A stretch of 64,000 bases of DNA from Streptomyces sp. NBC_00440 (lineage in GTDB: Bacteria; Actinomycetota; Actinomycetes; Streptomycetales; Streptomycetaceae): contig NZ_CP107921.1 in the NCBI RefSeq assembly GCF_036014215.1, positions 6,941,501-7,005,500 on the forward strand, written 5' to 3'. Shown here one piece after another: positions 8,482-17,113 of this stretch. Position 1 is the first letter of the stretch. The number at the start of each line of letters is the position of its first letter. Under the pieces are notes generated by a model, which ran no database searches, had not been told where the DNA came from, and saw nothing but the letters and a program-made list of their open reading frames with translations. Position numbers and translations under genes: made by a program.

Positions 8482-9261
8482 ATGCGCATCGCCACCTGGA
8501 ACGTCAATTCGATCACCGCCCGTCTCCCGAGGCTGCTGGCCTGGCTGGAGAGCACCGGCACGGACGTGCTGTGCGTCCAGGAGACCAAGTGCTCCGCCGA
8601 GCAGTTCCCCGCCGACGAGCTGCGTGAGCTCGGGTACGAGTCGGCGGTCCACGCCACCGGCCGGTGGAACGGGGTGGCGCTGATCTCCCGGCTGGGACTG
8701 GACGACGTGGTCATGGGACTGCCCGGCGGCCCGGAGTACGAGGGCACGCAGGAGCCGCGAGCCATCTCGGCGACCTGCGGCCCGGTCCGGGTCTGGTCGG
8801 TGTACGTGCCGAACGGCCGCGAGGTCGACCACGCGCACTACACGTACAAGCTCCAGTGGCTCGCCGCGCTGAAGGCGGCGGCCGCAACGGACGCGGCGGG
8901 CGGGCGCCCGTTCGCCGTCCTCGGGGACTTCAATGTCGCCCCGGCGGACGAGGACGTCTGGGACCCGGCGCTGTTCGAGGGCGCCACCCATGTCACCCCG
9001 GCCGAGCGGGCCGCGCTCACCGCGCTCCGCGAGACGGGACTGAGCGATGTGGTGCCCCGCCCGCTCAAGTACGAACGCCCGTACACTTTCTGGGACTACC
9101 GGCAGCTGGCGTTCCCGAAGAACAAGGGCATGCGCATCGACCTGGTGTACGGCAACGAGCCCTTCGCCGCTGCGGTCAAGGACAGCTATGTCGACCGGGA
9201 GGAGCGCAAGGGGAAGGGCGCTTCGGACCACGCTCCCGTCGTCGTCGATCTCGACATCTGA
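8482..9261 (+). CDS. xthA: Exodeoxyribonuclease III / AP endonuclease
   Basis: 259 residues of the exonuclease-endonuclease-phosphatase fold. Catalytic motifs are present: N in TWNVNS, E in QETKC, the D-x-N pair in LGDFNVAPADEDVWDP, and the C-terminal SDHAPV. It cleaves 5' to abasic sites and removes 3' blocking groups in base excision repair. The length is normal for bacterial ExoIII. The ATG at 8482 starts exactly at the conserved MRIATWN. It is cytoplasmic or nucleoid-associated. Confidence 0.92.
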   Translation: MRIATWNVNSITARLPRLLAWLESTGTDVLCVQETKCSAEQFPADELRELGYESAVHATGRWNGVALISRLGLDDVVMGLPGGPEYEGTQEPRAISATCGPVRVWSVYVPNGREVDHAHYTYKLQWLAALKAAAATDAAGGRPFAVLGDFNVAPADEDVWDPALFEGATHVTPAERAALTALRETGLSDVVPRPLKYERPYTFWDYRQLAFPKNKGMRIDLVYGNEPFAAAVKDSYVDREERKGKGASDHAPVVVDLDI

Positions 9262-9343
9262 GAGGCTGTCGGGTGACCTCCGGGGCCGGGGGATCCGCGC
9301 GCCTGTTGGTGCGACTGTCCGGCGGAATGCGAGGCTGAGCGGT

Positions 9344-9784
9344 GTGAATATCCCTTTCCTTGAACACTGGCGCAGAAGGCACGGCACGGAACACGCGGAG
9401 ACGCTCGCCACGGCGGTGCGGAACAACCCGCAGGGAGTGGGCGAACTGCTCGCCGAGTGCGAGCTGCTGCGCGCCAGAGCCGGTCAGGAAGGGCTTCAAC
9501 TCGACGACTCACCGGCCTCGTTGACCGCACTCGACCAGCTTCCGCCGCACTGGCGGGACGACCCCGAGGAGCTGCCCTGGCTGGGCAACGACGCGGGTCT
9601 CTACCTCGGGACCACCATCGTCAGGACCGTCCCCGGCGCGGTCTGGGACGTCCTGCCGGGCGGCACGCCGGTGGTCCGCCTGGCGTCGGGGCGGGAGATC
9701 AATGTGGTCGAGGCCGGACTCGACTGGGCGGTCACCGGAGCACCCGAACTCTCACAGGTCTACTCGGAGGCAGCAGAGGCCTGA
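9344..9784 (+). CDS. DUF6278 family protein
   Basis: 146 residues from GTG 9344 (VNIPFLEHWRRRHG). Conserved blocks LDQLPPHWRDDPEELPWLG and NDAGLYLGTTIVRTVPG match, as I recall, the actinobacterial DUF6278 family. It is soluble with no signal peptide or membrane helix. Function is unknown. It lies 82 bp after xth on the same strand; the two are often neighbours in Streptomyces, in my recollection. The longer open frame upstream overlaps xth and is ignored. Confidence 0.7.
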   Translation: MNIPFLEHWRRRHGTEHAETLATAVRNNPQGVGELLAECELLRARAGQEGLQLDDSPASLTALDQLPPHWRDDPEELPWLGNDAGLYLGTTIVRTVPGAVWDVLPGGTPVVRLASGREINVVEAGLDWAVTGAPELSQVYSEAAEA

Positions 9785-9994
9785 CCGCCGCCCGAATTGA
9801 CCAACTTCACCGCTTTTCAATGCAAATACGGTTTATCGTCACCTAGCGCGTGTCGGGTGTGAAGTCCCTTGTCGGGGTGGATAGTTTGCGTCATCGACCG
9901 TCCGCTGACGGCCGGGTCCGGCCGAACCAGGAACGCTGCTGCCGGGTGCGCAGTAGCACGTAGGGCACCATGCCCGCCCGGCAGCAGCCGGTGA

Positions 9995-10315
9995 TCACTT
10001 CTCGCGAAGCGGGACCGACAGGTACGACAGGTCGGACTCGGGCGAGGAGAAGGTCAGCTGCGCGCCGGTCGGGTTGTGCTCGATGTACAGCGGGTCGACG
10101 GTGTCGGTCACCAGGGCCAGATGGTGGCCCGCCGGCACGTCGTACGCCGTGGAGAACAGATCCAGGTCCACGGGGAACGCCATGCCGGGCGTCTTCCCGT
10201 GGAAGGTGTACGGCGCGTTGCTGACCAGCTTGCCGAGGCCGAGCGGCCCCACGTCGCAGAGGTACGCGACGAGGGTGCCGCTCCCCTTGGTGCTGATGAG
10301 GGTGTTGGAGAGCAT
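9995..10315 (-). pseudogene. C-terminal fragment of an S15-type X-Pro dipeptidyl-peptidase
   Basis: About 105 residues match only the jelly-roll C-terminal domain of S15/CocE-type peptidases: SGTLVAYLCDVGPLGLGKLV, DLDLFSTAYDVPAGHHLALV, DTVDPLYIEHNPTGAQLTFS, then a normal stop. The catalytic alpha/beta hydrolase part is missing, and the frame upstream runs into the gene on the other strand. The junction near LSNTLISTKGSGT looks like an internal deletion. I read it as a gene remnant that would not give an active peptidase. Confidence 0.65.
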
Positions 10316-10397
10316 GGCGACGCCGCCGTCGGCGAATTGTTGACCGGAATTCAGCGAAACCCTGGCGCGACCGCGCCCCGCGTCCCAAGCTCTCCGT

Positions 10398-11021
10398 GTG
10401 ACGAATTCAGAGAACGGCGCGGACCGGGGGCGAACGGACATGACCTTGCGGCTCAGGGGGAAGCTGCAGTGGGTCCCGGTGGCGGCGGTGGTGGTGCTGG
10501 TCGCCTGGGTGGTGGCCATCCCGCCGGTCGTCTCAGGGGCGTACGGCGCGGTCGGCGGCACCCTGATGGTGATCGCGGGACTGCTGCTCGCCTTCTTCAC
10601 CGCTACGTTCGTCGGCTATCTGGTGCGGCCGCTGCGGCTGGCCCCGGGCGCCGACGGCCTGACCGTGCACCTGCCCCTCTGGCCCGCCCGTACCGTGCCG
10701 TGGTCCGCGGTGGCGGGCGTGGCGGCCGCCGACGTCACCGAGGGCGGCCGGACCAGCGCCCATGTCGTCGTGGACTTCTCGCCGGAAGCCGAAGCGCTGC
10801 CCCGGTTCTGCCGGCCGCGGTCGATGTATCGCAGGCTCGCGCCGTCACTCGGCCGGAGCGAGCAGGCGCAGGGCCTCTGTATCGAGGCGCAGGTCTTCGA
10901 TGTGGACCCGGCCGGGCTGGTGGCGCTGATCCGGGAGTACGCGCCCGGCGGCATCCCCGTCAGCGATCCGCCCGGTGCGAGGTACGGGGAGCCGGGATCG
11001 GGGTCTGCGCCGCACGGGTGA
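10398..11021 (+). CDS. Membrane protein with PH-like domain, function unknown
   Basis: 207 residues from GTG 10398; ATG 10440 is an alternative. Two membrane helices lie at about residues 26-46 (VPVAAVVVLVAWVVAIPPVV) and 53-75 (GTLMVIAGLLLAFFTATFVG). The soluble part (LRLAPGADGLTVHLPLWPAR, VPWSAVAGVAAADV) has the pattern of bacterial PH-like domains. No catalytic motif is seen. Its 3' end overlaps the convergent gene at 10960 by 62 bp. Confidence 0.65.
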   Translation: MTNSENGADRGRTDMTLRLRGKLQWVPVAAVVVLVAWVVAIPPVVSGAYGAVGGTLMVIAGLLLAFFTATFVGYLVRPLRLAPGADGLTVHLPLWPARTVPWSAVAGVAAADVTEGGRTSAHVVVDFSPEAEALPRFCRPRSMYRRLAPSLGRSEQAQGLCIEAQVFDVDPAGLVALIREYAPGGIPVSDPPGARYGEPGSGSAPHG

Positions 11022-11703
11022 CGTCCGCCATCAGTTCCACCACATCCGGGCCGTACGCCTGGGAGTTGACCACCTTCAGCAGCAGGCAGAAGGACCGGTC
11101 GCCGTACTTGCGCGCCAGCTTCTCGTGGTTGCGGGCCAGATAGCGGGCGGCTGCCTGGTTGGTGATCGACTGCTGGCCGCAGAAGAGGAACACCGGCCGG
11201 GCGCCGGGCTGTGCGGTCAGCCGGGCCAGCAGGACATGGGCGAGCCGGCCGCTCTCCAGCCGGTAGCGCTCGCTGCCGATCTGGAAGGCGGCGCGGTCAG
11301 GGCCCGGGTCCACATCGGTGTTCACGTCGACCCCGGGCAGCAGCGACTGGAGATGGGCGGCCATCCGGCGGTTGGACGAGGGGCCCCCGAGGCAGAACTC
11401 CGTACGCTCGCCGATGCCCTGCTGCGCGGTGTCTGCCGACAGGATCTGGGCGTGCGCGCCGCAGTCCTTGATGAGGGAGGAGAGTTCGAGCAGCGCGAAG
11501 ACGTCATTACGGGCGACGGCCCCGTCGCCGCCCGCCTCGCGGTTGACCACCAGCAGGCACTCGGAGTTCCGGGGCAGCCCGAAGAAGCGCTGCTTCCTGC
11601 GGAGTCTGCGGCGCCACAGCGAGGTGCGCGCGAGCCAGCCGAGCGCGCCGCTGACGCCGGCGGCGATCACGCCGAGCAGGATGTTGCGTAGGTCGTCGTT
11701 CAC
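10960..11703 (-). CDS. Membrane-anchored protein, function unknown
   Basis: 247 residues from GTG 11703, preceded by GAGGGG. An N-terminal helix at about residues 8-25 (LLGVIAAGVSGALGWLA) and an Arg-rich stop-transfer (RRRLRRKQRFFG) anchor it. The remainder is soluble and conserved-looking (NSECLLVVNREAGGDGAVAR, FLFCGQQSITNQAAARYLAR). This may be a nucleotide- or ligand-binding fold of the kind found in Streptomyces hypothetical proteins, but I cannot name it. It is convergent with, and overlaps, the gene ending at 11021. Confidence 0.65.
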   Translation of the reverse strand: MNDDLRNILLGVIAAGVSGALGWLARTSLWRRRLRRKQRFFGLPRNSECLLVVNREAGGDGAVARNDVFALLELSSLIKDCGAHAQILSADTAQQGIGERTEFCLGGPSSNRRMAAHLQSLLPGVDVNTDVDPGPDRAAFQIGSERYRLESGRLAHVLLARLTAQPGARPVFLFCGQQSITNQAAARYLARNHEKLARKYGDRSFCLLLKVVNSQAYGPDVVELMADVTRAAQTPIPAPRTSHRADR

Positions 11704-11821
11704 GTGGCATACCCCTCGGCCGTCCGGTCCTGTCCGGAGCGGCATGGTACCGACGTGTCCATGACGAAGGGGCGGTGGGCGGGCTACGCTGCGCCGTACG
11801 TCTCTCCGCTGGAGGTCATGG

Positions 11822-13648
11822 ATGCGCCGTGTCACCGTCCGGAAGCTCTCCTATCTGGCCGTCGCCGCCGCCCTGTTGTCGGTGGGCGCGACCGCACCGC
11901 CCTCCGCCGCCGGAGCGCCGGCGGGATCGCCCGGAGGGGGCACGGCGGCGAAGACTCCGGTCGCGGTCGGGTACGGCGGCGCGGTGTCGAGCGTCGACCA
12001 GGACGCGTCGGCCGCGGGCATCGAGGTGCTCCGTGAGGGCGGCAACGCGGTGGACGCCGCGGTGGCCACGGCCGCAGCCCTCGGCGTGACCGAGCCGTAC
12101 TCGGCGGGCATCGGCGGTGGCGGCTACTTCGTCTACTACGACGCCGGATCCCACCGGGTGCACACCATCGACGGCCGCGAGACCGCGCCGCGTTCCGCCG
12201 ACTCCTCGCTCTTCCTGGAGAACGGCAAACCGCTGCCCTTCGCGGACGCGGTGACCAGCGGTCTGAGCGTGGGCACGCCGGGCACCGCCGCCACCTGGGA
12301 CTCCGCGCTCGCCTCCTGGGGCCGCAAGTCGCTGGGGACGGTGCTGAAACCGGCCGAGCGGATCGCCACGGACGGCTTCACCGTCGACCCGACCTTCCAC
12401 AGTCAGACGCAGGACAACCAGGCGCGCTTCGCGGACTTCCCCGCGACGGCGAAGCTCTTCCTGCCCGGCGGGCAGCCGCCTGCCGTGGGCTCCACGCTGA
12501 AGAACCCCGATCTGGCCCGCACCTACCAGGAGTTGGGCCGCAAGGGGGTCGGCGAGCTCTACCGGGGACGCCTCGGGCAGGACATCGTACGTACGGTCCG
12601 CAAGCCGGACCTGGCACCCGGATCGACCCGCAACGCCCGCCCCGGGGACCTGACCGCGCAGGACCTGCGGTCGTACGAACCGCTGCACCGCGCTCCCACG
12701 GAGACCTCCTACCGCGGTCTCGACGTGTACGGCATGGCGCCGTCGTCCTCCGGCGGTACGACGGTCGGCGAGGCGCTCAACATCCTGGAGCGCACCGACC
12801 TTTCGAAAGCCTCGCAGGTCCAGTATCTGCACCACTACATCGAGGCGAGCCGGATCGCCTTCGCGGACCGGGGCCGCTGGGTCGGTGACCCGGCTTCCGA
12901 ACCCGTACCCACCAAGGAACTGCTCTCCCAGCGCTTCGCGGACTCGCGCGCCTGCCTGATCAAGGACAACGCGGTCCTGACCAGCCCGCTGGCGCCCGGC
13001 GACCCGCGTCACCCTGAGCGGTGCGGGAACAGCGGCAGCGCGGCCCCCACCACGTACGAGGGCGAGAACACCACCCATCTGACGGTGGCCGACAAGTGGG
13101 GCAACGTCGTCGCGTACACGCTCACCATCGAGCAGACGGGCGGCAGTGCCATGACCGTGCCGGGCCGCGGGTTCCTGCTCAACAACGAGCTGACGGACTT
13201 CTCGTTCGCCCCGGCCAGTCCGTCCGTGCCCGACCCCAACCTCCCGGGGCCCGGCAAGCGGCCGCGCTCGTCGATCTCGCCGACGATCGTCCTGCACGGC
13301 GGGAAGCCGGTGCTGGCCGTCGGATCGCCGGGCGGCGCCACCATCATCACCACCGTGCTCCAGACGCTCATCGGCCATCTCGACCGGGGGCTGCCCCTGG
13401 TGGACGCGATCGCCGCGCCACGGGCGAGCCAGCGCAACGCCACGACGACAGAGCTCGAACCGGCGCTCTACAACAGCCCGTTGCGGGGCCGGCTGGAGGC
13501 ACTCGGGCACAAGTTCACACTCAACCCGGAGATCGGCGCGGCGACCGGGGTGCAGCGGCTGCCGGACGGCCGCTGGCTGGCCGCTGCGGAACCGGTCCGC
13601 CGGGGCGGCGGCTCCGCGATGGTGGTCCGCCCGGACGGGCGCCCCTGA
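11822..13648 (+). CDS. ggt: Secreted gamma-glutamyltransferase
   Basis: 608 residues. An N-terminal signal peptide (residues 1-30, RKLSYLAVAAALLSVGATAP) predicts export. The body is the Ntn-hydrolase GGT fold with REGGNAVDAAVA near 71 and the autocleavage/catalytic Thr at about 417 in ENTTHLTVADKWGN. Cleavage would give a large and a small subunit. The glycine-rich SPGGATIITT lies in the small subunit. It splits glutathione and other gamma-glutamyl compounds outside the cell. It is a single gene facing map convergently. The second GGT in this window (33552) belongs to a different subgroup without a signal peptide. Confidence 0.9.
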   Translation: MRRVTVRKLSYLAVAAALLSVGATAPPSAAGAPAGSPGGGTAAKTPVAVGYGGAVSSVDQDASAAGIEVLREGGNAVDAAVATAAALGVTEPYSAGIGGGGYFVYYDAGSHRVHTIDGRETAPRSADSSLFLENGKPLPFADAVTSGLSVGTPGTAATWDSALASWGRKSLGTVLKPAERIATDGFTVDPTFHSQTQDNQARFADFPATAKLFLPGGQPPAVGSTLKNPDLARTYQELGRKGVGELYRGRLGQDIVRTVRKPDLAPGSTRNARPGDLTAQDLRSYEPLHRAPTETSYRGLDVYGMAPSSSGGTTVGEALNILERTDLSKASQVQYLHHYIEASRIAFADRGRWVGDPASEPVPTKELLSQRFADSRACLIKDNAVLTSPLAPGDPRHPERCGNSGSAAPTTYEGENTTHLTVADKWGNVVAYTLTIEQTGGSAMTVPGRGFLLNNELTDFSFAPASPSVPDPNLPGPGKRPRSSISPTIVLHGGKPVLAVGSPGGATIITTVLQTLIGHLDRGLPLVDAIAAPRASQRNATTTELEPALYNSPLRGRLEALGHKFTLNPEIGAATGVQRLPDGRWLAAAEPVRRGGGSAMVVRPDGRP

Positions 13649-13669
13649 GGGCGGCCCCGGGCCGGCGGC

Positions 13670-14437
13670 TCAGAGTGCCGTGAGGATGCGCGGGCCCGCG
13701 TGGGTGATGGCGATCGTGTGCTCGGCATGGGCGGCGCGGCTGCCGTCCAGGGTGCGCAGCGTCCAGCCGTCGGGGGCCGCGTAGTAGCCGTCACCGCCGC
13801 CGGCGATCACCATCGGCTCGATCGCCAGCGCCATGCCGTGGCGCAGCGGCACCCCGCGCCCCGGGCGGCCTTCGTTCGGGACGCCGGGGTCCTCGTGCAT
13901 GGCACGGCCGATGCCGTGGCCGCCGAAACCGTCCGGGATGCCGTACCCCTCCCGGCGGCAGACCCGGCCGACCGCGTGGGCGATGTCGCCGATGCGGTTG
14001 CCGACCACGGCTGCGGCGATGCCCGCCGCCAGGGCGCGTTCGGCGGTGTCGATGAGGTGCAGGTCCTCGGGGCGGGGGCGACCGACCGTGAAGCTGATGG
14101 CGGAGTCCCCGGCCCACCCGTTCAGGATCGCTCCGAAGTCCGCGCTGACCAGGTCACCGTCGCGGAGCCGGTAGTCGTCCGGGACGCCGTGCACGATCGC
14201 GTCGTTGACGGAGACGCAGAGGACCGCGGGGAAAGGTCCGGGGGCGAATTCGGGGTGGTAGCCCAGGAAGGGGGACCCGGCGCCGGCTTCGCGCAGGACG
14301 GCGTGGGCTGTCGCGTCGAGGGTGCGCAGGGTGACTCCCACACGGGCGGCGGACCGTACCGCCGCCAGGGCCTGGGCGACCACACGGCCCGCCGCACGCA
14401 TCGCATCGACGGACAGGTCTGTCTTGATCTCGATCAT
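13670..14437 (-). CDS. map: Methionine aminopeptidase, type I
   Basis: 255 residues, standard length for type I. The five metal ligands are visible: D in LVSADFG, D in AGDSAISFTV, H in GFGGHGIGRAMHE, E in MALAIEPMVI and E in AAHAEHTIAI. It removes the initiator Met from nascent proteins and uses a dinuclear metal centre. It is probably an accessory copy, since the housekeeping map usually lies with the ribosomal-protein genes. It is divergent from the XRE regulator at 14479 across a 41-bp AT-rich gap with an inverted repeat, so that regulator may control it. Confidence 0.9.
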   Translation of the reverse strand: MIEIKTDLSVDAMRAAGRVVAQALAAVRSAARVGVTLRTLDATAHAVLREAGAGSPFLGYHPEFAPGPFPAVLCVSVNDAIVHGVPDDYRLRDGDLVSADFGAILNGWAGDSAISFTVGRPRPEDLHLIDTAERALAAGIAAAVVGNRIGDIAHAVGRVCRREGYGIPDGFGGHGIGRAMHEDPGVPNEGRPGRGVPLRHGMALAIEPMVIAGGGDGYYAAPDGWTLRTLDGSRAAHAEHTIAITHAGPRILTAL

Positions 14438-14446
14438 GCCAATTAC

Positions 14447-14467
14447 TATACCGGTCCGAGCGGTATT
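14447..14467. promoter_or_regulatory. Inverted repeat between map and the XRE gene
   Basis: TATACCG (14447-14453) faces CGGTATT (14461-14467), six of seven pairs matching around a 7-bp centre, inside the only AT-rich spot of the 41-bp divergent gap. A -10-like TAGAAT (14467-14472) overlaps its right side and would start transcription at about the ATG of the XRE gene. It is a likely operator for the XRE protein. Confidence 0.4.
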
Positions 14468-14478
14468 AGAATGACGGC

Positions 14479-14730
14479 ATGGTCCGTACCCCTCTCACAC
14501 CCGAAGAGCACGCACGCGGCGAACGGTTCGGCCGTCTGCTCCGCGAGGCGCGCGGCGCGCGCACCATGACCGAGGTGGCCGCTGCGGCGGGCATCTCGGC
14601 CGAGACGCTCCGCAAGATCGAGACAGGCCGGGCCCCGACCCCCGCCTTCTTCACGGTCGCCGCGCTGGCGGCGGCGCTCGGGCTCTCCATGGACGAGATC
14701 GCCGGGCGCTGCGCGCTGGTGCCCGTGTGA
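14479..14730 (+). CDS. XRE-family helix-turn-helix regulator
   Basis: 83 residues, essentially one DNA-binding domain: FGRLLREARGARTMTEVAAA, then GISAETLRKIETGRAPTP with the recognition helix, then AALAAALGLSMDEI. No effector domain. The ATG at 14479 lies 6 bp after a TAGAAT -10 box, so the mRNA is probably leaderless. It is divergent from map; the shared 41-bp gap holds an inverted repeat it could bind, giving autoregulation plus control of map. The pairing is positional inference. Confidence 0.8.
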   Translation: MVRTPLTPEEHARGERFGRLLREARGARTMTEVAAAAGISAETLRKIETGRAPTPAFFTVAALAAALGLSMDEIAGRCALVPV

Positions 14731-14937
14731 CCTGAGCGCCCAGGCCGTCGCGGCGCCGCCGGTGGTGGGTCCGACCTGGTGCGCGGGCGGTCCGGGCCTG
14801 GTCGCCACGCTGGGGCGGGCGCGCAATCTGATCACGGCGGGATGGCGAAGTGATCATGAAGGGGCGAAACGTGATCGACTCTGCCGGTTAACGGCGATGG
14901 TCTTGCCCCAGTGTGTGACGGGGCTTACGTTCTCCTC

Positions 14938-14963
14938 CTACGCAACCCGTCTACGTGCGTAGA
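14938..14963. promoter_or_regulatory. Inverted repeats upstream of the pyrimidine-catabolic operon
   Basis: TCTACG-TG-CGTAGA (14950-14963) is a perfect 6-bp inverted repeat, and CTACGC (14938-14943) also pairs with GCGTAG further right. They lie 32-57 bp upstream of the amidohydrolase start at 14995, where an operator would block or assist transcription. The binding protein is not identified; no regulator gene flanks this operon. Confidence 0.4.
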
Positions 14964-14994
14964 GCTTCGTGGCGCCCTGTTGAAGGAGCTGCTC

Positions 14995-15837
14995 ATGTCC
15001 CACGTCGTACGCGCCGCACTGGTCCAGGCCACCTGGACCGGCGACACCGAATCCATGATCGCCAAGCATGAGGAGCACGCCCGCGAGGCGGCCCGTCAGG
15101 GTGCGCGGATCATCGGATTCCAGGAAGTCTTCAACGCCCCGTACTTCTGCCAGGTGCAGGAGGCCGAGCACTACCGCTGGGCGGAGTCCGTGCCCGACGG
15201 GCCGACGGTCACCCGGATGCGGGAACTCGCCCGCGAGACCGGCATGGTGATCGTGGTTCCGGTCTTCGAGCAGGAGCAGTCGGGCTTCTACTTCAACACG
15301 GCGGCCGTCATCGACGCCGACGGTTCGTACCTCGGCAAGTACCGCAAACACCACATCCCGCAGGTCAAGGGATTCTGGGAGAAGTACTACTTCAAACCGG
15401 GGAACATGGGCTGGCCGGTCTTCGACACGGCCGTGGGCAAGGTCGGCGTGTACATCTGCTACGACCGCCACTTCCCCGAGGGCTGGCGCCAACTCGGCCT
15501 GAACGGGGCGCAGATCGTCTACAACCCCTCGGCCACCTCGCGCGGTCTCTCCGCCCATCTCTGGCAGCTGGAGCAGCCCGCCGCCGCCGTCGCCAACGAG
15601 TACTTCATCGCCGCGATCAACCGGGTCGGCCAGGAGGAGTACGGCGACAACGACTTCTACGGCACCAGCTACTTCGTCGACCCACGCGGCCAGTTCGTCG
15701 GGGACGTCGCCGACGACAAGAGCGAGGAACTCCTCGTCCGCGACCTCGACCTGGACCTCATCGACGAGGTCAGGCAGCAGTGGGCGTTCTACCGGGACCG
15801 CAGGCCCGACGCGTACGACGGGCTGGTGCAGCCGTGA
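14995..15837 (+). CDS. Beta-ureidopropionase / N-carbamoyl-amino-acid amidohydrolase (nitrilase superfamily)
   Basis: 280 residues. The Glu-Lys-Cys triad is E44 (GFQEVFN), K118 (YRKHH) and C155 (YICYDRHFPEG). With dihydropyrimidinase downstream, the likely reaction is hydrolysis of N-carbamoyl-beta-alanine (or the thymine equivalent) to the beta-amino acid, CO2 and ammonia. ATG 14995 has GAAGGAG 7 nt upstream. The stop overlaps the next start by 4 bp (GTGA), implying translational coupling. First gene of the operon, behind inverted repeats at 14938-14963. Confidence 0.85.
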   Translation: MSHVVRAALVQATWTGDTESMIAKHEEHAREAARQGARIIGFQEVFNAPYFCQVQEAEHYRWAESVPDGPTVTRMRELARETGMVIVVPVFEQEQSGFYFNTAAVIDADGSYLGKYRKHHIPQVKGFWEKYYFKPGNMGWPVFDTAVGKVGVYICYDRHFPEGWRQLGLNGAQIVYNPSATSRGLSAHLWQLEQPAAAVANEYFIAAINRVGQEEYGDNDFYGTSYFVDPRGQFVGDVADDKSEELLVRDLDLDLIDEVRQQWAFYRDRRPDAYDGLVQP

Positions 15838-17111
15838 GCGATCTGTACAACAGGCACCGGGCCGTCCTCCCCGAGTGGCTCGCCACGTACTACCGGGAGC
15901 CCATCGAGATCACCCATGGCGAGGGCCGGTACGTCTGGGACGCGGACGGCAACCGCTATCTCGACTTCTTCGGCGGCATCCTCACCACCATGACCGCGCA
16001 CGCCCTGCCCGAGGTGACCAAGGCGGTCAGCGAGCAGGCCGGCCGGATCGTGCACTCCTCGACGCTCTATCTCAACCGGCCGATGGTGGAGCTGGCCGAG
16101 CGGATCGCGACGCTCTCCGGGATCCCGGACGCCCGTGTCTTCTTCACCACGTCGGGGACCGAGGCCAACGACACCGCGCTGCTGCTCGCCACCGCGTACC
16201 GCAGGTCCAGCCAGATCCTCGCGATGCGCAACAGCTACCACGGGCGCTCCTTCACGAGCGTCGGCATCACCGGCAACCGCAGCTGGTCGCCGACCGGCCT
16301 CTCCCCGCTCCAGACGCTCTACGTCCACGGCGCTGTCCGCAGCCGGGGCCCGTACGCGCAGCTCAGCGACGCCCGGTTCATCGAGGCGTGCGTCGCCGAC
16401 CTGGAGGACCTGCTCGGCCACACCCATGACGCGGCGGCCCTGATCGCCGAGCCGATCCAGGGCGTCGGCGGCTTCACCGCGCCGCCCGACGGCCTCTACG
16501 CCGCGTTCCGCGAAGTGCTCGACCGGCACGGCATCCTCTGGATCGCCGACGAGGTGCAGACCGGCTGGGGGCGCACGGGCGACCACTTCTGGGGCTGGCA
16601 GGCACACGCCGAGAACGGCCCGCCGGACATCCTCACCTTCGCCAAGGGCATCGGCAACGGCATGTCCATCGGCGGTGTCGTCGCCCGCGCCGACGTCATG
16701 AACTGCCTGGACGCCAACTCCATTTCGACCTTCGGCGGCTCCCCGGTCACCATGGCCGCGGGCCTCGCCAACCTCACCTATCTGCTGGAACACGACCTCC
16801 AGGGCAACGCGCGCCGGATCGGCGGCCTCCTGCTCGAACGGCTGCGGGCCGTCGGCGCGCACTCCCCGCTCGTACGCGAAGTGCGCGGCCGGGGCCTCAT
16901 GATCGGCGTCGAGCTGGTGAAGCCCGGCACCGACGAGGCCAACCCGGAGGCGGCGGCCGTCCTGGAGGCGGCCAGGGAAGGCGGGCTGCTGATCGGCAAG
17001 GGCGGCGGGCACGACACCAGCGTGCTGCGCATCGCACCGCCGCTGTCGCTCAATGTCGCAGAGGCCGAAGCGGGCGCGGCCATCATCGAACAGGCCCTGC
17101 GGGCGGGGTAG
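15834..17111 (+). CDS. Class III PLP-dependent aminotransferase
   Basis: 425 residues from GTG 15834, overlapping the previous stop. The PLP lysine is K271 in ILTFAKGIGNG, with IADEVQTGWGRTG upstream and FTTSGTEANDTAL as the phosphate-binding region. In the context of reductive pyrimidine breakdown it would remove the amino group of beta-alanine or 3-aminoisobutyrate, giving (methyl)malonate semialdehyde; the family also includes alanine-glyoxylate and 4-aminobutyrate enzymes. It is followed by a 216-bp gap that contains a palindromic repeat element before the dihydropyrimidinase gene. Confidence 0.85.
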   Translation: MSDLYNRHRAVLPEWLATYYREPIEITHGEGRYVWDADGNRYLDFFGGILTTMTAHALPEVTKAVSEQAGRIVHSSTLYLNRPMVELAERIATLSGIPDARVFFTTSGTEANDTALLLATAYRRSSQILAMRNSYHGRSFTSVGITGNRSWSPTGLSPLQTLYVHGAVRSRGPYAQLSDARFIEACVADLEDLLGHTHDAAALIAEPIQGVGGFTAPPDGLYAAFREVLDRHGILWIADEVQTGWGRTGDHFWGWQAHAENGPPDILTFAKGIGNGMSIGGVVARADVMNCLDANSISTFGGSPVTMAAGLANLTYLLEHDLQGNARRIGGLLLERLRAVGAHSPLVREVRGRGLMIGVELVKPGTDEANPEAAAVLEAAREGGLLIGKGGGHDTSVLRIAPPLSLNVAEAEAGAAIIEQALRAG

Positions 17112-17113
17112 GT

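Noticed and set aside
7690..9426. 578-codon minus-strand frame
   Set aside because: Antisense to the MBL hydrolase and xthA; no family features.
14762..14962. 66-codon ORF between the XRE gene and the amidohydrolase
   Set aside because: It spans the promoter and inverted repeats of the next operon, has poor codon pattern and no ribosome binding site.
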